Notes under the pieces: generated by a model
What the model saw: the letters and a program-made list of their open reading frames with translations, nothing else
Told to the model about the DNA's origin: nothing
The model's database searches: none
Translations under genes and position numbers: made by a program
In this document: one piece after another, positions 1-7,353 of the stretch
Layout: every line of letters starts with the position of its first letter
Numbering within the stretch: the first letter of the stretch is position 1
NCBI GenBank assembly: GCA_049513695.1
Contig: JBEKVW010000016.1
Coordinates: forward strand, 1-31,641
DNA: 31,641 bases
DNA from: UBA1162 sp049513695
GTDB lineage: Bacteria; Chloroflexota; Dehalococcoidia; GIF9; UBA5629
Reading direction: 5' to 3'

Positions 1-1087
1 AGTAGAAGGTGCTTCCGTTGCCCATCTGGCTTTCCACCCACACCCTACCACCGTGCAGTTCCACATAGTTCTTGACCAGGGCCAGCCCAATGCCTGCCCC
101 TCCATAGCCGCGCTGTCGCGACCTGTCAGCTTTATAAAAATGATCGAATATATATGGCAGGTCAGCGGGGTCGATTCCGCTGCCCGAGTCAGTTACGGAA
201 ATATTGATATAGCTATCATCCTGGGGTTCGGCTTTTACTTTGATGGCGCTTCCAACAGGGGAATACCTCAGCGCATTTTCCAAGAGATTATGTAAAACCT
301 GCCGTATGCGGCCCTGATCGATATTGACCTGCGGCAGATTTTCAGCAATATCTGCCTCAAGCCGTATTTGTTTTTCCTGGCACCTCACATTGAAAACAGT
401 GATCTCGGTACTAATAAGCTCTTCAAGATTGGACTGTTCAAGCCGCAATTTCAATTGACCCGCCTCGGCCAGGGAAAGCTCGCGCAGGTCACTGACAAGC
501 CTGTTCAAAAGGACGGTTTCATCGTAGACTGAGGCTATCTGATCAGAGGAAGGTGTGATAACGCCATCGAGCCACGCTTCGAGATTGCCCTGTACAATAC
601 TCAGGGGATTACGTAGCTCATGAGCAACATCGGCCAGCAGTTGCTTACGGCTCTTTTCTTTCATTTCAAGCTGTTCGGCCATCGAATTAAAGGCCACCGA
701 TACCTCGCCGACCTCATCATCGCTACTATGCTTCACCCTCTGTGTTAAATCGCCGGCCGCTATCCTGTGAGCCGATGTTGCCAGCTGGCGCATGGGCCGT
801 GTTATGAGATTACTGACTATAATCCCCAGGACAACAGCAAAAACCACAGCTACCAGGGCCGCAATGCCCAGCGACCTCTGCGAATTTTGCAGGAACTCTT
901 GCTCGGGATCCCCCAACCCTACCACACCTGTAGTAGGATCGGGGCACATGCAGGTCTCGCCGTGCTGCATGCAATAGCTGTCAAAGTTGGCGGTGACGGA
1001 CTGGTTTACCCAGACGGCTAAAATACCGATGCTGACGAGCGCCAGTCCGGCAAATAATAGGCTGAGCTTAATCGATAGGTTTTTCAT
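1..1087 (-). CDS. Sensor histidine kinase, C-terminus cut by window edge
   Basis: Membrane sensor kinase that would autophosphorylate and pass phosphate to the regulator encoded just upstream in the same operon. Reading the minus strand from the ATG at 1087 gives a first membrane segment (about residues 8-27), an outside loop of about 45 residues, a second membrane segment (about 72-95), a HAMP linker, a HisKA domain with phospho-acceptor His156 in the motif VAHELRNPL, and an HATPase domain with the N box (NLLENALRYSP), G1 (DSGSGI) and G2 (GGAGIGLALV). About 362 codons are present and only the last few residues are missing. The loop is unusually rich in possible metal or thiol ligands: Cys39, His42, Cys46 and Cys48 with nearby Met residues. 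The regulator stop codon lies 3 nt before this start, so translation is probably coupled. The kinase class is certain; the stimulus (metal or redox) is inferred only from the loop. Confidence 0.95.
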   Translation of the reverse strand, partial: MKNLSIKLSLLFAGLALVSIGILAVWVNQSVTANFDSYCMQHGETCMCPDPTTGVVGLGDPEQEFLQNSQRSLGIAALVAVVFAVVLGIIVSNLITRPMRQLATSAHRIAAGDLTQRVKHSSDDEVGEVSVAFNSMAEQLEMKEKSRKQLLADVAHELRNPLSIVQGNLEAWLDGVITPSSDQIASVYDETVLLNRLVSDLRELSLAEAGQLKLRLEQSNLEELISTEITVFNVRCQEKQIRLEADIAENLPQVNIDQGRIRQVLHNLLENALRYSPVGSAIKVKAEPQDDSYINISVTDSGSGIDPADLPYIFDHFYKADRSRQRGYGGAGIGLALVKNYVELHGGRVWVESQMGNGSTFY

Positions 1088-1090
1088 ATT

Positions 1091-1774
1091 CTATTCCAGT
1101 TTGTAGCCTACGCCCCTGACCGTAATAACGGGGCCATCATTTTCACCCGTGTTTTTTGCAAATTTCTGCCTGATGTTTTTTATGTGCGCATCGATAGTCC
1201 TGTCATATCCCTCGTATGTCTCACCAAAAGCTGAGTCCATTAGTTGAAGCCGTGTGAACACGCGGCCCGGACTCCTGGCCATGACACTGATTAGCTTGAA
1301 CTCAGCGGCGGTAAGAGGGACCGGTTCATTTTTATACTTTACCTCGTGTCTGTCGAAGTCCACCTCCAAGTCTCCCGCCACCAATTTGGTTACCGCCCTC
1401 GGCCCCTCGGCATACCTTCTAAGAACAGCGGCCACCCTGGCGGCCAGCTCCCGCGGGCTGAACGGTTTGGTGACGTAATCGTCTGCGCCCAACTGAAGAC
1501 CCACTATTTTGTCTACTTCGTCATCGCGTGCGGTCACCATGATGACGGGCACATCCGAAAACGCCCTTATATTCCTGAAGGTTTCCAGCCCGTCCATTTC
1601 CGGCAAGTTCAAGTCCAGTACTATTAAATCCGGCCGTTTGCTGCGGGCAAGGTCCACCGCGCTTTTACCATCGCTGGCTATGATAGTTTCATAACCATCC
1701 TTTTCCAGGTAGGCCTTTATGAGCTCGCATACTTTCGGCTCATCATCTACTACCAAAACTGTTTTTGCTGCCAT
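1091..1774 (-). CDS. OmpR/PhoB-family response regulator
   Basis: DNA-binding response regulator, 227 residues, partner of the adjacent kinase. The receiver domain (about 4-115) has the acidic pair Asp10/Asp11, phospho-acceptor Asp54 in VLDLNLP, Thr81 and Lys103 (TKP). The winged-helix Trans_reg_C domain follows (about 130-225), ending with the typical VRGVGYKLE. The frame is open upstream, but the ATG at 1774 gives the canonical receiver N-terminus (MAAKTVLVVDDE) and has GGAGG and AGGA boxes upstream, so I prefer it to the farther start at 2077. A rho-independent terminator of the preceding gene sits only about 40 bp upstream, so expression must come from read-through or a promoter I could not identify with confidence. 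Confidence 0.95.
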   Translation of the reverse strand: MAAKTVLVVDDEPKVCELIKAYLEKDGYETIIASDGKSAVDLARSKRPDLIVLDLNLPEMDGLETFRNIRAFSDVPVIMVTARDDEVDKIVGLQLGADDYVTKPFSPRELAARVAAVLRRYAEGPRAVTKLVAGDLEVDFDRHEVKYKNEPVPLTAAEFKLISVMARSPGRVFTRLQLMDSAFGETYEGYDRTIDAHIKNIRQKFAKNTGENDGPVITVRGVGYKLE

Positions 1775-1813
1775 TATTAGATTATCCTTTACCTCCGATT
1801 TTAGCATACACAT

Positions 1814-1848
1814 AAAAAAGGGACGAAGTGGTCGATACTTCGTCCCTT
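1814..1848 (-). terminator. Rho-independent terminator after the Cys-rich membrane protein gene
   Basis: Perfect 12-bp stem (1818-1829 with 1837-1848) and a 7-nt loop; on the minus strand it is followed by six T. It lies between the stop of the Cys-rich protein gene (1887) and the response-regulator start (1774), so it could separate the two units or act as a partial read-through point. Confidence 0.85.
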
Positions 1849-1886
1849 CAGCAGGAGGATGGATAACTTTTAAAGATTTTGTCTCT

Positions 1887-2228
1887 TTAATCCAGGTATC
1901 CGCCACAGCATGAAGCCCTTCCATTAACGCCGGTAGTAGTGCTGCCCTGCGTAGCAGTGACGTGGCAGCTCGGCATACCAACGTAACCGGAGCTGGGAGC
2001 CGCGCTGCTGCCCTGATCAGCAACTGCTGCACTTTGTATATAACCCGGACAATTGGGGCACAGAGCAGTCCCTGCATACTGTGTGGATGCTCTCAATGGC
2101 ACCGGAGAAGTCGTCGAAATCGTTCTATCTGACCCATATCTGGTTACCAAAAGCGTGATGGTCACGGCACAAACGATAAGTAAAATAACGACCAGCACCG
2201 GCATACCAATTTTAAACCAGTTATTCAA
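1887..2228 (-). CDS. Small Cys-rich membrane-anchored protein, unknown function
   Basis: I do not recognise this 113-residue protein. It has one N-terminal hydrophobic segment (about 9-29) followed by a low-complexity Ser/Thr/Ala/Gly-rich tail that carries a CPNCPGY motif (Cys57, Cys60), Cys88-His89, and a terminal Cys107-Cys108-Gly-Gly. With a single N-terminal helix the tail is most likely outside the membrane, where the cysteines could bind metal or form disulfides. The TTG start at 2228 is supported by a strong AGGGAGG box about nine bases upstream. It is directly upstream of a two-component system whose sensor loop also has CxxH and CxC, which suggests but does not prove a shared ligand. 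A terminator follows at 1814-1848. Confidence 0.75.
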   Translation of the reverse strand: MNNWFKIGMPVLVVILLIVCAVTITLLVTRYGSDRTISTTSPVPLRASTQYAGTALCPNCPGYIQSAAVADQGSSAAPSSGYVGMPSCHVTATQGSTTTGVNGRASCCGGYLD

Positions 2229-2666
2229 TCGATTAACCTCCCTCTTGAATCTGATAAGGTATTTTATAAGCCTGGTATGAATTTATTATGAAGAGAATGG
2301 CATATTTTTATGAATCCGGAAACACAAATCGCAGGCCCGTGTTGACATCTTCGTCCCATTCCGGTAATCTCTGTGCTGGTAGATGAAGGCTCGGCAGGAT
2401 CGGTTATCCATGGCAGGCGTGGCGTTTTATTTGCCGTTCAATTTTCTCAGTGGCCGTCGTGTATATTCCGTGGCGTTTATGTCATGATCGGTTATGACAC
2501 CCTGGGCAAGGCGTTAACCTCATAAGGTAGGCCGGAATTGAGTGTTTATAACCTGTCATAAATTAACTGAATGGAGGTGCACTCTTATAACGTAGTTAAA
2601 TTCAAACGGTTCACTGGCAAATACCCATCTTATTGGTATCTAATTAAAATAGGGAGGAAATTGTAA
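2229..2666. other. 438-bp divergent intergenic region with leader-like repeats
   Basis: No coding frame with a ribosome site is evident. The region contains a plus-strand promoter candidate (2342-2370), and two 10-bp direct repeats arranged A-B-B-A: A (gatcggttat) at 2398-2407 and 2486-2495, B (cgtggcgttt) at 2418-2427 and 2469-2478. Each A copy sits in a small hairpin that puts CGGTT in the loop (2397-2409 and 2481-2498). If the promoter is used, the transporter mRNA would have a leader of about 290 nt. It matches no riboswitch consensus I know. Confidence 0.4.
2342..2370 (+). promoter_or_regulatory. Sigma-A-type promoter candidate upstream of the transporter gene
   Basis: Perfect -35 TTGACA (2342-2347), 17-bp spacer, -10 TAATCT (2365-2370). 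It would start a transcript near 2377, about 290 nt before the GTG start at 2667. Confidence 0.45.
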
Positions 2667-3326
2667 GTGAGCGCACAACAACCATCGTGGGCAGATTTTA
2701 CACCTGCATGCTTGTATTCACAGGCGGTTGGCTTTCTCGGCCTGGGTGCTCTCTTCGCAGGCCTGGTACCTGCATTAAGCGCCGTAATATTAATACCCTG
2801 GTTCTTCGGCATAGCCCTGGTCAATATCATAGGCGGCATCATCTTGATGCGTAACAATAACATATTTGCCGGCACATTGAACTTCATAGTTGGCGCCGTG
2901 TTCTTCACCTCGGGAAACTGGGCAGCGTTGCTGACTAGAGTTGTTGGATTCCCCCTCGCTCAACCCTCTTTTGGCATGTTCAATCAAGTACCTTTACCAA
3001 CTCAAATCGATGGTTGGTTCTTCGGCATGCTGGTAATTTTCCTGATCGTTGCTGGAATACTAGCTTTAAGGCTGGCGTGGTTTGTCGGCGTAATGATCTT
3101 CGTGGTTGCTCTGGCCGTAATTTTTGGTCCCTGCATTTGGAACCTGATGGGACAGCCGGGAGTACCTACTGATCCTGCCGCAGCAATCAGCAATCCATTC
3201 GCAATGATTTCCGGGGTCTTTTTCATCGTATTTGCATTCATGAACCTGTATCTGGCCACATCCTTGTGGGTACTGCATGACACTGGTAAATTGGTATTAC
3301 CGATAGGAAAACCCTGGCTAAAATAG
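2667..3326 (+). CDS. GPR1/FUN34/YaaH (acetate uptake transporter) family protein
   Basis: Probable monocarboxylate (acetate/succinate) channel or transporter of the inner membrane. The 219-residue protein has six strongly hydrophobic segments, the family number. The first helix begins with TPACLYSQAVGFLGLG, which resembles but departs from the family signature NPAPLGL. The following IPWFFGIALVNIIGGII and NNNIFAGTLNF blocks fit the family's second and third helices. The GTG start has a perfect AGGGAGG box (2651-2657) nine bases upstream. It converges on a gene for an acetyl-CoA-synthetase-like (ADP-forming) protein across a shared terminator, which fits a role in acetate handling. The divergence of the signature means substrate specificity is uncertain. 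Confidence 0.75.
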   Translation: MSAQQPSWADFTPACLYSQAVGFLGLGALFAGLVPALSAVILIPWFFGIALVNIIGGIILMRNNNIFAGTLNFIVGAVFFTSGNWAALLTRVVGFPLAQPSFGMFNQVPLPTQIDGWFFGMLVIFLIVAGILALRLAWFVGVMIFVVALAVIFGPCIWNLMGQPGVPTDPAAAISNPFAMISGVFFIVFAFMNLYLATSLWVLHDTGKLVLPIGKPWLK

Positions 3327-3355
3327 AATAGTAAACGAAATATAATTTAAAATAG

Positions 3356-3397
3356 ATAGGCCCGCCCGACGTCAAACAAGCCGTCGGGCGGGCCTAT
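3356..3397. terminator. Bidirectional terminator between convergent genes
   Basis: Perfect 15-bp GC-rich stem (3356-3370 with 3383-3397) with a 12-nt loop. T-rich tracts lie on both sides, so it can end the plus-strand transporter transcript and the minus-strand acyl-CoA synthetase operon. Confidence 0.85.
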
Positions 3398-3413
3398 TTG
3401 TTTCTGACTGAAA

Positions 3414-4865
3414 TTAAAACTTAGAGGTCCTTTTTTGACGCCACTGGTAATATCTATAAACCCTGGCCACAGCAGTGGCGGCGCGCTCGGCGGAGGGGAA
3501 TACAGCAAAACCCGCTTCCTGCAGTTTGATGAATGATTTTTCGGGCATGCCGTCGTCACCCGGCACCGTATTGACATTCATAGCCAGCACTACGAGCTTA
3601 GGAGACAATTTAGCCCATTCAATAAGGGCTTTGGTTGTAACTTTGTATTCAAAATCGCGGGGTATGAAGGGGGTCTGTTCCGGCGTCGAGAGCAGCATGA
3701 TAACGTCGGCGCCGTCCCAGCCTGCAACGGCGCTGAAGGCCTCCCGGGCCTTGTCCATTCCCCAATAAGGGTTGATATCAAGCGGGTTCTTGAAGATATT
3801 GCCGGCGTCCGTCTTGTATACCTGCATCAAGGCCTGGCGCAGCTCGTCAGGTAAGATCGGCATATTGAGTCCCACTCTGTAGCAGTCATCGGAAGCCTGC
3901 ACACATGAGCCGCCGCCGTGTCCGACCAGCAAAGTGTTCAATCCTTTGATTTCCGGGCAGTGCTGCAGCACTGAGACCACATCAAACATCTCCTTGATGT
4001 TATAAACGCGGATAGCGCCTGTCTGCTGTAAAAGCGCCTCCCAGGTTAAGTCGGAGCCGGCGATAGCGCTTGTATGAGAAATGGCAGCCTGCGACCCGCC
4101 TTCCGTAGCCGCACATTTAAACAGGACCACGGGTTTACGTTTGGTAGCCTCCTTCAACAGCTCAAAAAGCCTTGGTCCATGGTTGGTGCCCTCAATATAA
4201 GCCGTGATAATATCCGTCTCGGGATCGTTGGTGAAATACTCTATCAGGTCACACTCGTTTATATCGACAGCATTGCCGTAGCTCACGACCTTACTAAAAA
4301 AAATGTTGCGTCGGTTGGCTTCTTTGATACCCAGTATACTTTGCCCTCCACTCTGGGATAAGTAACCCACATGGCCCGCGACAGCGGAAAAACCGACAGC
4401 GAAGGTCAGACGGGAGGAGGGGCAATAAGTGCCCATGCAATTAGGTCCGATGAGCCTTATCCCGTAGTTTTTCGCTATACGCAATATCTCTTCCTGAAGC
4501 TCGGCGCCCATATTGTCTTCAATTTCGCCGAAACCCGATACGAAAAGGTGTACGACTTTGACGCCTTTCTGTCCACAGTCTTCGACCAGTTGAGGTATGT
4601 GGCGGTTGGGTATAACGGCTATTACATAATCAAGATCAGAGGGGATGTCCTTTACATTCTGGTATATCTTAAGCCCGCTTACCTCTCCCTCACTCATGCC
4701 CACAGCAAATAATTTGCCCGTAAACCCAAATTCGAGCAAAACTTCTATGAAGCGGTTGCCTATATTGATTTTGAATACTTTGTCAGACGTAGCGCCCACC
4801 ACAGCGAGGGATTTAGGAAAGAAGACAGGTTCGAATTCACGCAGGATGTTATTTTGTTTAGTCAA
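3414..4865 (-). CDS. ADP-forming acyl-CoA synthetase (acetate-CoA ligase) alpha-type protein
   Basis: Member of the NDP-forming acyl-CoA synthetase family, which converts acyl-CoA, ADP and phosphate to acid, CoA and ATP. 483 residues from the chosen start. A CoA-binding Rossmann domain starts near residue 12 (FFPKSLAVVGAT), followed by succinyl-CoA-ligase-like domains (LIGPNCMG; LSQSGGQS) and the phospho-histidine segment SHTSAIAGSD, so the catalytic His is present. The length fits the alpha subunit alone; the ATP-grasp beta part that completes the reaction is not fused and not in the window. I chose the TTG at 4865 because it sits 20 nt after the gltX stop with an AAAGG box; an upstream ATG at 4931 would overlap gltX by 46 nt. 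Last gene of an RDD-gltX-synthetase operon; terminator at 3356-3397. The true substrate could be another short acyl-CoA. Confidence 0.85.
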   Translation of the reverse strand: MTKQNNILREFEPVFFPKSLAVVGATSDKVFKINIGNRFIEVLLEFGFTGKLFAVGMSEGEVSGLKIYQNVKDIPSDLDYVIAVIPNRHIPQLVEDCGQKGVKVVHLFVSGFGEIEDNMGAELQEEILRIAKNYGIRLIGPNCMGTYCPSSRLTFAVGFSAVAGHVGYLSQSGGQSILGIKEANRRNIFFSKVVSYGNAVDINECDLIEYFTNDPETDIITAYIEGTNHGPRLFELLKEATKRKPVVLFKCAATEGGSQAAISHTSAIAGSDLTWEALLQQTGAIRVYNIKEMFDVVSVLQHCPEIKGLNTLLVGHGGGSCVQASDDCYRVGLNMPILPDELRQALMQVYKTDAGNIFKNPLDINPYWGMDKAREAFSAVAGWDGADVIMLLSTPEQTPFIPRDFEYKVTTKALIEWAKLSPKLVVLAMNVNTVPGDDGMPEKSFIKLQEAGFAVFPSAERAATAVARVYRYYQWRQKRTSKF

Positions 4866-4885
4866 TTTACCGGCCTTTTGGTTTA

Positions 4886-6325
4886 TTAAGAGTTTATTTT
4901 TTGCAAGGCTGCCTTCAACCGCTCCATACAACGCGCCCTCCCTAACACCACCATAGTCTGGAAGAGCGGTGGAGAAGCAGTTCGACCTGTTATGGCTACA
5001 CGAAGAACGCTGAAAAAGGGGCCGGCTTTCATGCTAAATTCATCAGCCAGAGGACGTATGGTCTTTTCCATGATATCCGAGTCCCATTCTTTCAATTGTT
5101 CAAGCGTAACGATAGATTTCTCAAGAATTTTAATAGCCTGCCCCTTATCGAGCTTGCCCTGTAACGTAATTGTGTCATATTCAAGTTCATTAACAAAAAA
5201 GAAGTCCACAAGTTGGGGGACCTCGTTCAAAGTCTTGGCCCTCTCCTGAATAAGGGGGGCAATCTGTTTCAAGTATCCGGAATCAATGGGCCTCTTTACC
5301 TTCGGCGGCAACTCGCGCTCAACGAAAGGCAGGCACCTTGCCGTAAAATCATCGATATTCAGGTTTCGTATATATACTCCATTCATCCATTCCAGTTTGT
5401 CTTTATTAAAGACGGCGGCGGTCTTACTCACACGTTCAATGGAGAAGTTGGTGATGATCTCTTGGCGGCTCATGATCTCCGTCCTATCATCCAGTGACCA
5501 TCCCAGCAGGGCCAGGAAGTTGATCATTGTTTCGGGCAAATAGCCCTCATTTTGATATTCGTTGATGGACGTGGCCCCGTGGCGTTTGCTAAGTTTGGAC
5601 TTATCGGGGCCAAGTATCATCGGCAAGTGGGCAAACTGCGGAGGCTTCCAACCGAAGGCGGAATACAATAGTACGTGCCGCGGTGTGCTTGAAAGCCACT
5701 CCTCAGCCCGCAAAACATGCGAGATATTCATATAGTGATCATCCACAATATTGGCCAGGTGATAAGTTGGATATCCGTCCGATTTTAAAAGTACAAAATC
5801 ATCCAGAAGGCTATTTTCGAAAATTACTTCTCCCCGGATCAGATCAGTTAGGGAGGTTTGCCCCTCGGTAGGTGACTTGAATCGCACGATGGGTATAGTG
5901 CCTCCCGCCTTCTCAGCTTCAATTTGTTCTTTAGAGAGGCAACGGCAACGCCTGTCGTAGCCGGGCGGTAATTTGCGTGCAACCTGATCTTTACGCATGG
6001 CATCCAGCCTTTCATTTGAGCAAAAACAATAATAGGCCTTGCCCTCGGTAACCAGCTGTTCCGCATATTTTTTATACATGTCCAATCTTTGCGATTGGAA
6101 AAAAGGGCCCTCGTCCCAATCCATCCCCAGCCATCCCAGGCTTTGCATTATTATCTCAGTAGCGCCCTCCATCTTACGTTCCTGATCTGTATCTTCTATA
6201 CGAAGAAGAAATACTCCCTTATTGTGACGGGCAAAAAGCCAGTTAAACAGTGCTGTCCTGATATTACCGACATGGGGATAGCCGGTTGGACTGGGGGCAA
6301 AACGAACCCTGACCTCGCTTCCCAT
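4886..6325 (-). CDS. gltX: Glutamyl-tRNA synthetase
   Basis: Cytoplasmic class Ic synthetase that charges tRNA with glutamate; 479 residues, the usual bacterial length. The N-terminus has FAPSPTGYPHVGN, where the HIGH signature reads HVGN. LRIEDTD follows, then a zinc-type knuckle with Cys100-x-Cys102 and Cys127-x-Cys129, and KLSKR (244-248) as the KMSKS loop. The C-terminal anticodon-binding region is complete. The start is the ATG at 6325, which lies one base after the TGA of the upstream RDD gene and places the PSPTG motif at the usual distance; an upstream extension in the same frame has no family similarity. The downstream acyl-CoA synthetase gene begins 20 nt after the stop, so the three genes are probably co-transcribed. 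Whether it also charges tRNA-Gln cannot be decided here. Confidence 0.97.
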   Translation of the reverse strand: MGSEVRVRFAPSPTGYPHVGNIRTALFNWLFARHNKGVFLLRIEDTDQERKMEGATEIIMQSLGWLGMDWDEGPFFQSQRLDMYKKYAEQLVTEGKAYYCFCSNERLDAMRKDQVARKLPPGYDRRCRCLSKEQIEAEKAGGTIPIVRFKSPTEGQTSLTDLIRGEVIFENSLLDDFVLLKSDGYPTYHLANIVDDHYMNISHVLRAEEWLSSTPRHVLLYSAFGWKPPQFAHLPMILGPDKSKLSKRHGATSINEYQNEGYLPETMINFLALLGWSLDDRTEIMSRQEIITNFSIERVSKTAAVFNKDKLEWMNGVYIRNLNIDDFTARCLPFVERELPPKVKRPIDSGYLKQIAPLIQERAKTLNEVPQLVDFFFVNELEYDTITLQGKLDKGQAIKILEKSIVTLEQLKEWDSDIMEKTIRPLADEFSMKAGPFFSVLRVAITGRTASPPLFQTMVVLGRARCMERLKAALQKINS

Positions 6326-6326
6326 A

Positions 6327-6878
6327 TCAGCCGACCCCTCTGCTGGCCAGGGTCTGGCTGTAAACGACCTGCTTGACCGGCAGTTTAACCACATAGGTAT
6401 CGGCTATCCTGTCATGCAAGCCCTGTTTATGGCTATCAAAGGCAATTAAAATAAATCCGACCCCAAGCATAGCTATGCACAGCACACTGCCCAGGAAGCG
6501 GATAATAGCGAAGCGAATATCCAGCGGAGAACTGTCAGTACGTATAACTTTAATGCCAACACTCATTTTACCCAAAGTTTGGCCTGATGTGGCGCTGCAG
6601 GCGACACAATAAATAGTCCCGCCAACCAGGAAGGTCAACATAATGGTTGCCATTACCCAGATCAGGCTCCCGGATAGAGGTACGCCGTTAAAGATATCGA
6701 TCAATCCATTGAACACACTGCGTATATCGGGGAATATCCAGAAAAGCGATTGAGATATTACACAATACAAAATATATAATCCGGCAACCAATACTGAAAA
6801 ATCGATTAAAGCGGCGGCTAACCTTAACCAGAACCCGGCGTATTCCAGGGCATACTCTTTAGGTTTCTCTTTCAACAC
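6327..6878 (-). CDS. RDD-family membrane protein
   Basis: Integral membrane protein of the RDD family (183 residues). The defining Arg/Asp features are visible: AGFWLRLAAALIDFSVL near residue 14, GQTLGKMSVGIKV in the middle, and DSHKQGLHDRIADTYVVK at the end. Three to four hydrophobic segments are present. The role of most RDD proteins is unknown; some are linked to ion exchange. The GTG at 6878 is only four bases after an AAGGAG box, and the TTG at 6875 is spaced better (seven bases), so the true start may be one codon later. First gene of the operon with gltX; its TGA is one base before the gltX ATG. Confidence 0.85.
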   Translation of the reverse strand: MLKEKPKEYALEYAGFWLRLAAALIDFSVLVAGLYILYCVISQSLFWIFPDIRSVFNGLIDIFNGVPLSGSLIWVMATIMLTFLVGGTIYCVACSATSGQTLGKMSVGIKVIRTDSSPLDIRFAIIRFLGSVLCIAMLGVGFILIAFDSHKQGLHDRIADTYVVKLPVKQVVYSQTLASRGVG

Positions 6879-6987
6879 CTGACTCCTTAACAGAGTGCCG
6901 TCTTATCTCAAGGTCGTAGTGAAAGCTTTTAACGGACCGGTGTTTCTAAGAGGGCGCCCCAAAGGTTAGCAGATACAGAAAAGCTGT

Positions 6988-7287
6988 TTATTTTTCCTTG
7001 CCTTTGCCCTTGGTAAGCGTTTTATACATCTCCTCGTATTCTCTTAAGCTTTGCCTCAGTCTTTCTACCAGCAATTCGGCCTGTCTAAGTTTACCCTTGG
7101 TCTCTTCGATCTGCGTGGTAATATTAAACAGCAACTCGTTTCGCCTGTTGGCAGAATCGGCCTCGAAAGTACCGAATTCCTCTACTCCACCCCCAGGTGG
7201 GGGTGCGTTGGAAATCTGGTTATAAATATCATTCTGACCGCTCAGATGGTCTTTTTTTATCTGGCCGAATTTATCTTGTGGTCTCAT
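6988..7287 (-). CDS. Small coiled-coil protein, unknown function
   Basis: No family recognised. The 99-residue product has a polar N-terminus with an APPPGGG stretch (about 28-34), then one long predicted amphipathic helix or coiled coil (about 48-92) rich in Glu, Arg, Leu and Lys, and a Lys/Gly tail. It has no signal peptide or membrane segment, so it is probably cytoplasmic. ATG at 7287 has GGAGAGG upstream at a normal distance, which supports a real gene. A promoter-like pair TTGCTA (7336-7341) and GATAAA (7314-7319) with a 16-bp spacer lies upstream, so it may be its own unit. Confidence 0.7.
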   Translation of the reverse strand: MRPQDKFGQIKKDHLSGQNDIYNQISNAPPPGGGVEEFGTFEADSANRRNELLFNITTQIEETKGKLRQAELLVERLRQSLREYEEMYKTLTKGKGKEK

Positions 7288-7353
7288 ATTCTGAACCTCT
7301 CCTTTGACTAAAATTTATCACATCGGCATCATAAATAGCAACAGATTCCTTAT

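Noticed and set aside
2397..2534. Possible riboswitch in the transporter leader
   Set aside because: I compared it by eye with c-di-GMP, SAM, glycine and THF-type consensus elements and saw no conserved core; kept only as an unassigned repeat region.
6945..6965. GGGCGCCCC-type palindrome between the RDD and coiled-coil genes
   Set aside because: Very short stem without a T run on either strand; not convincing as terminator or operator.
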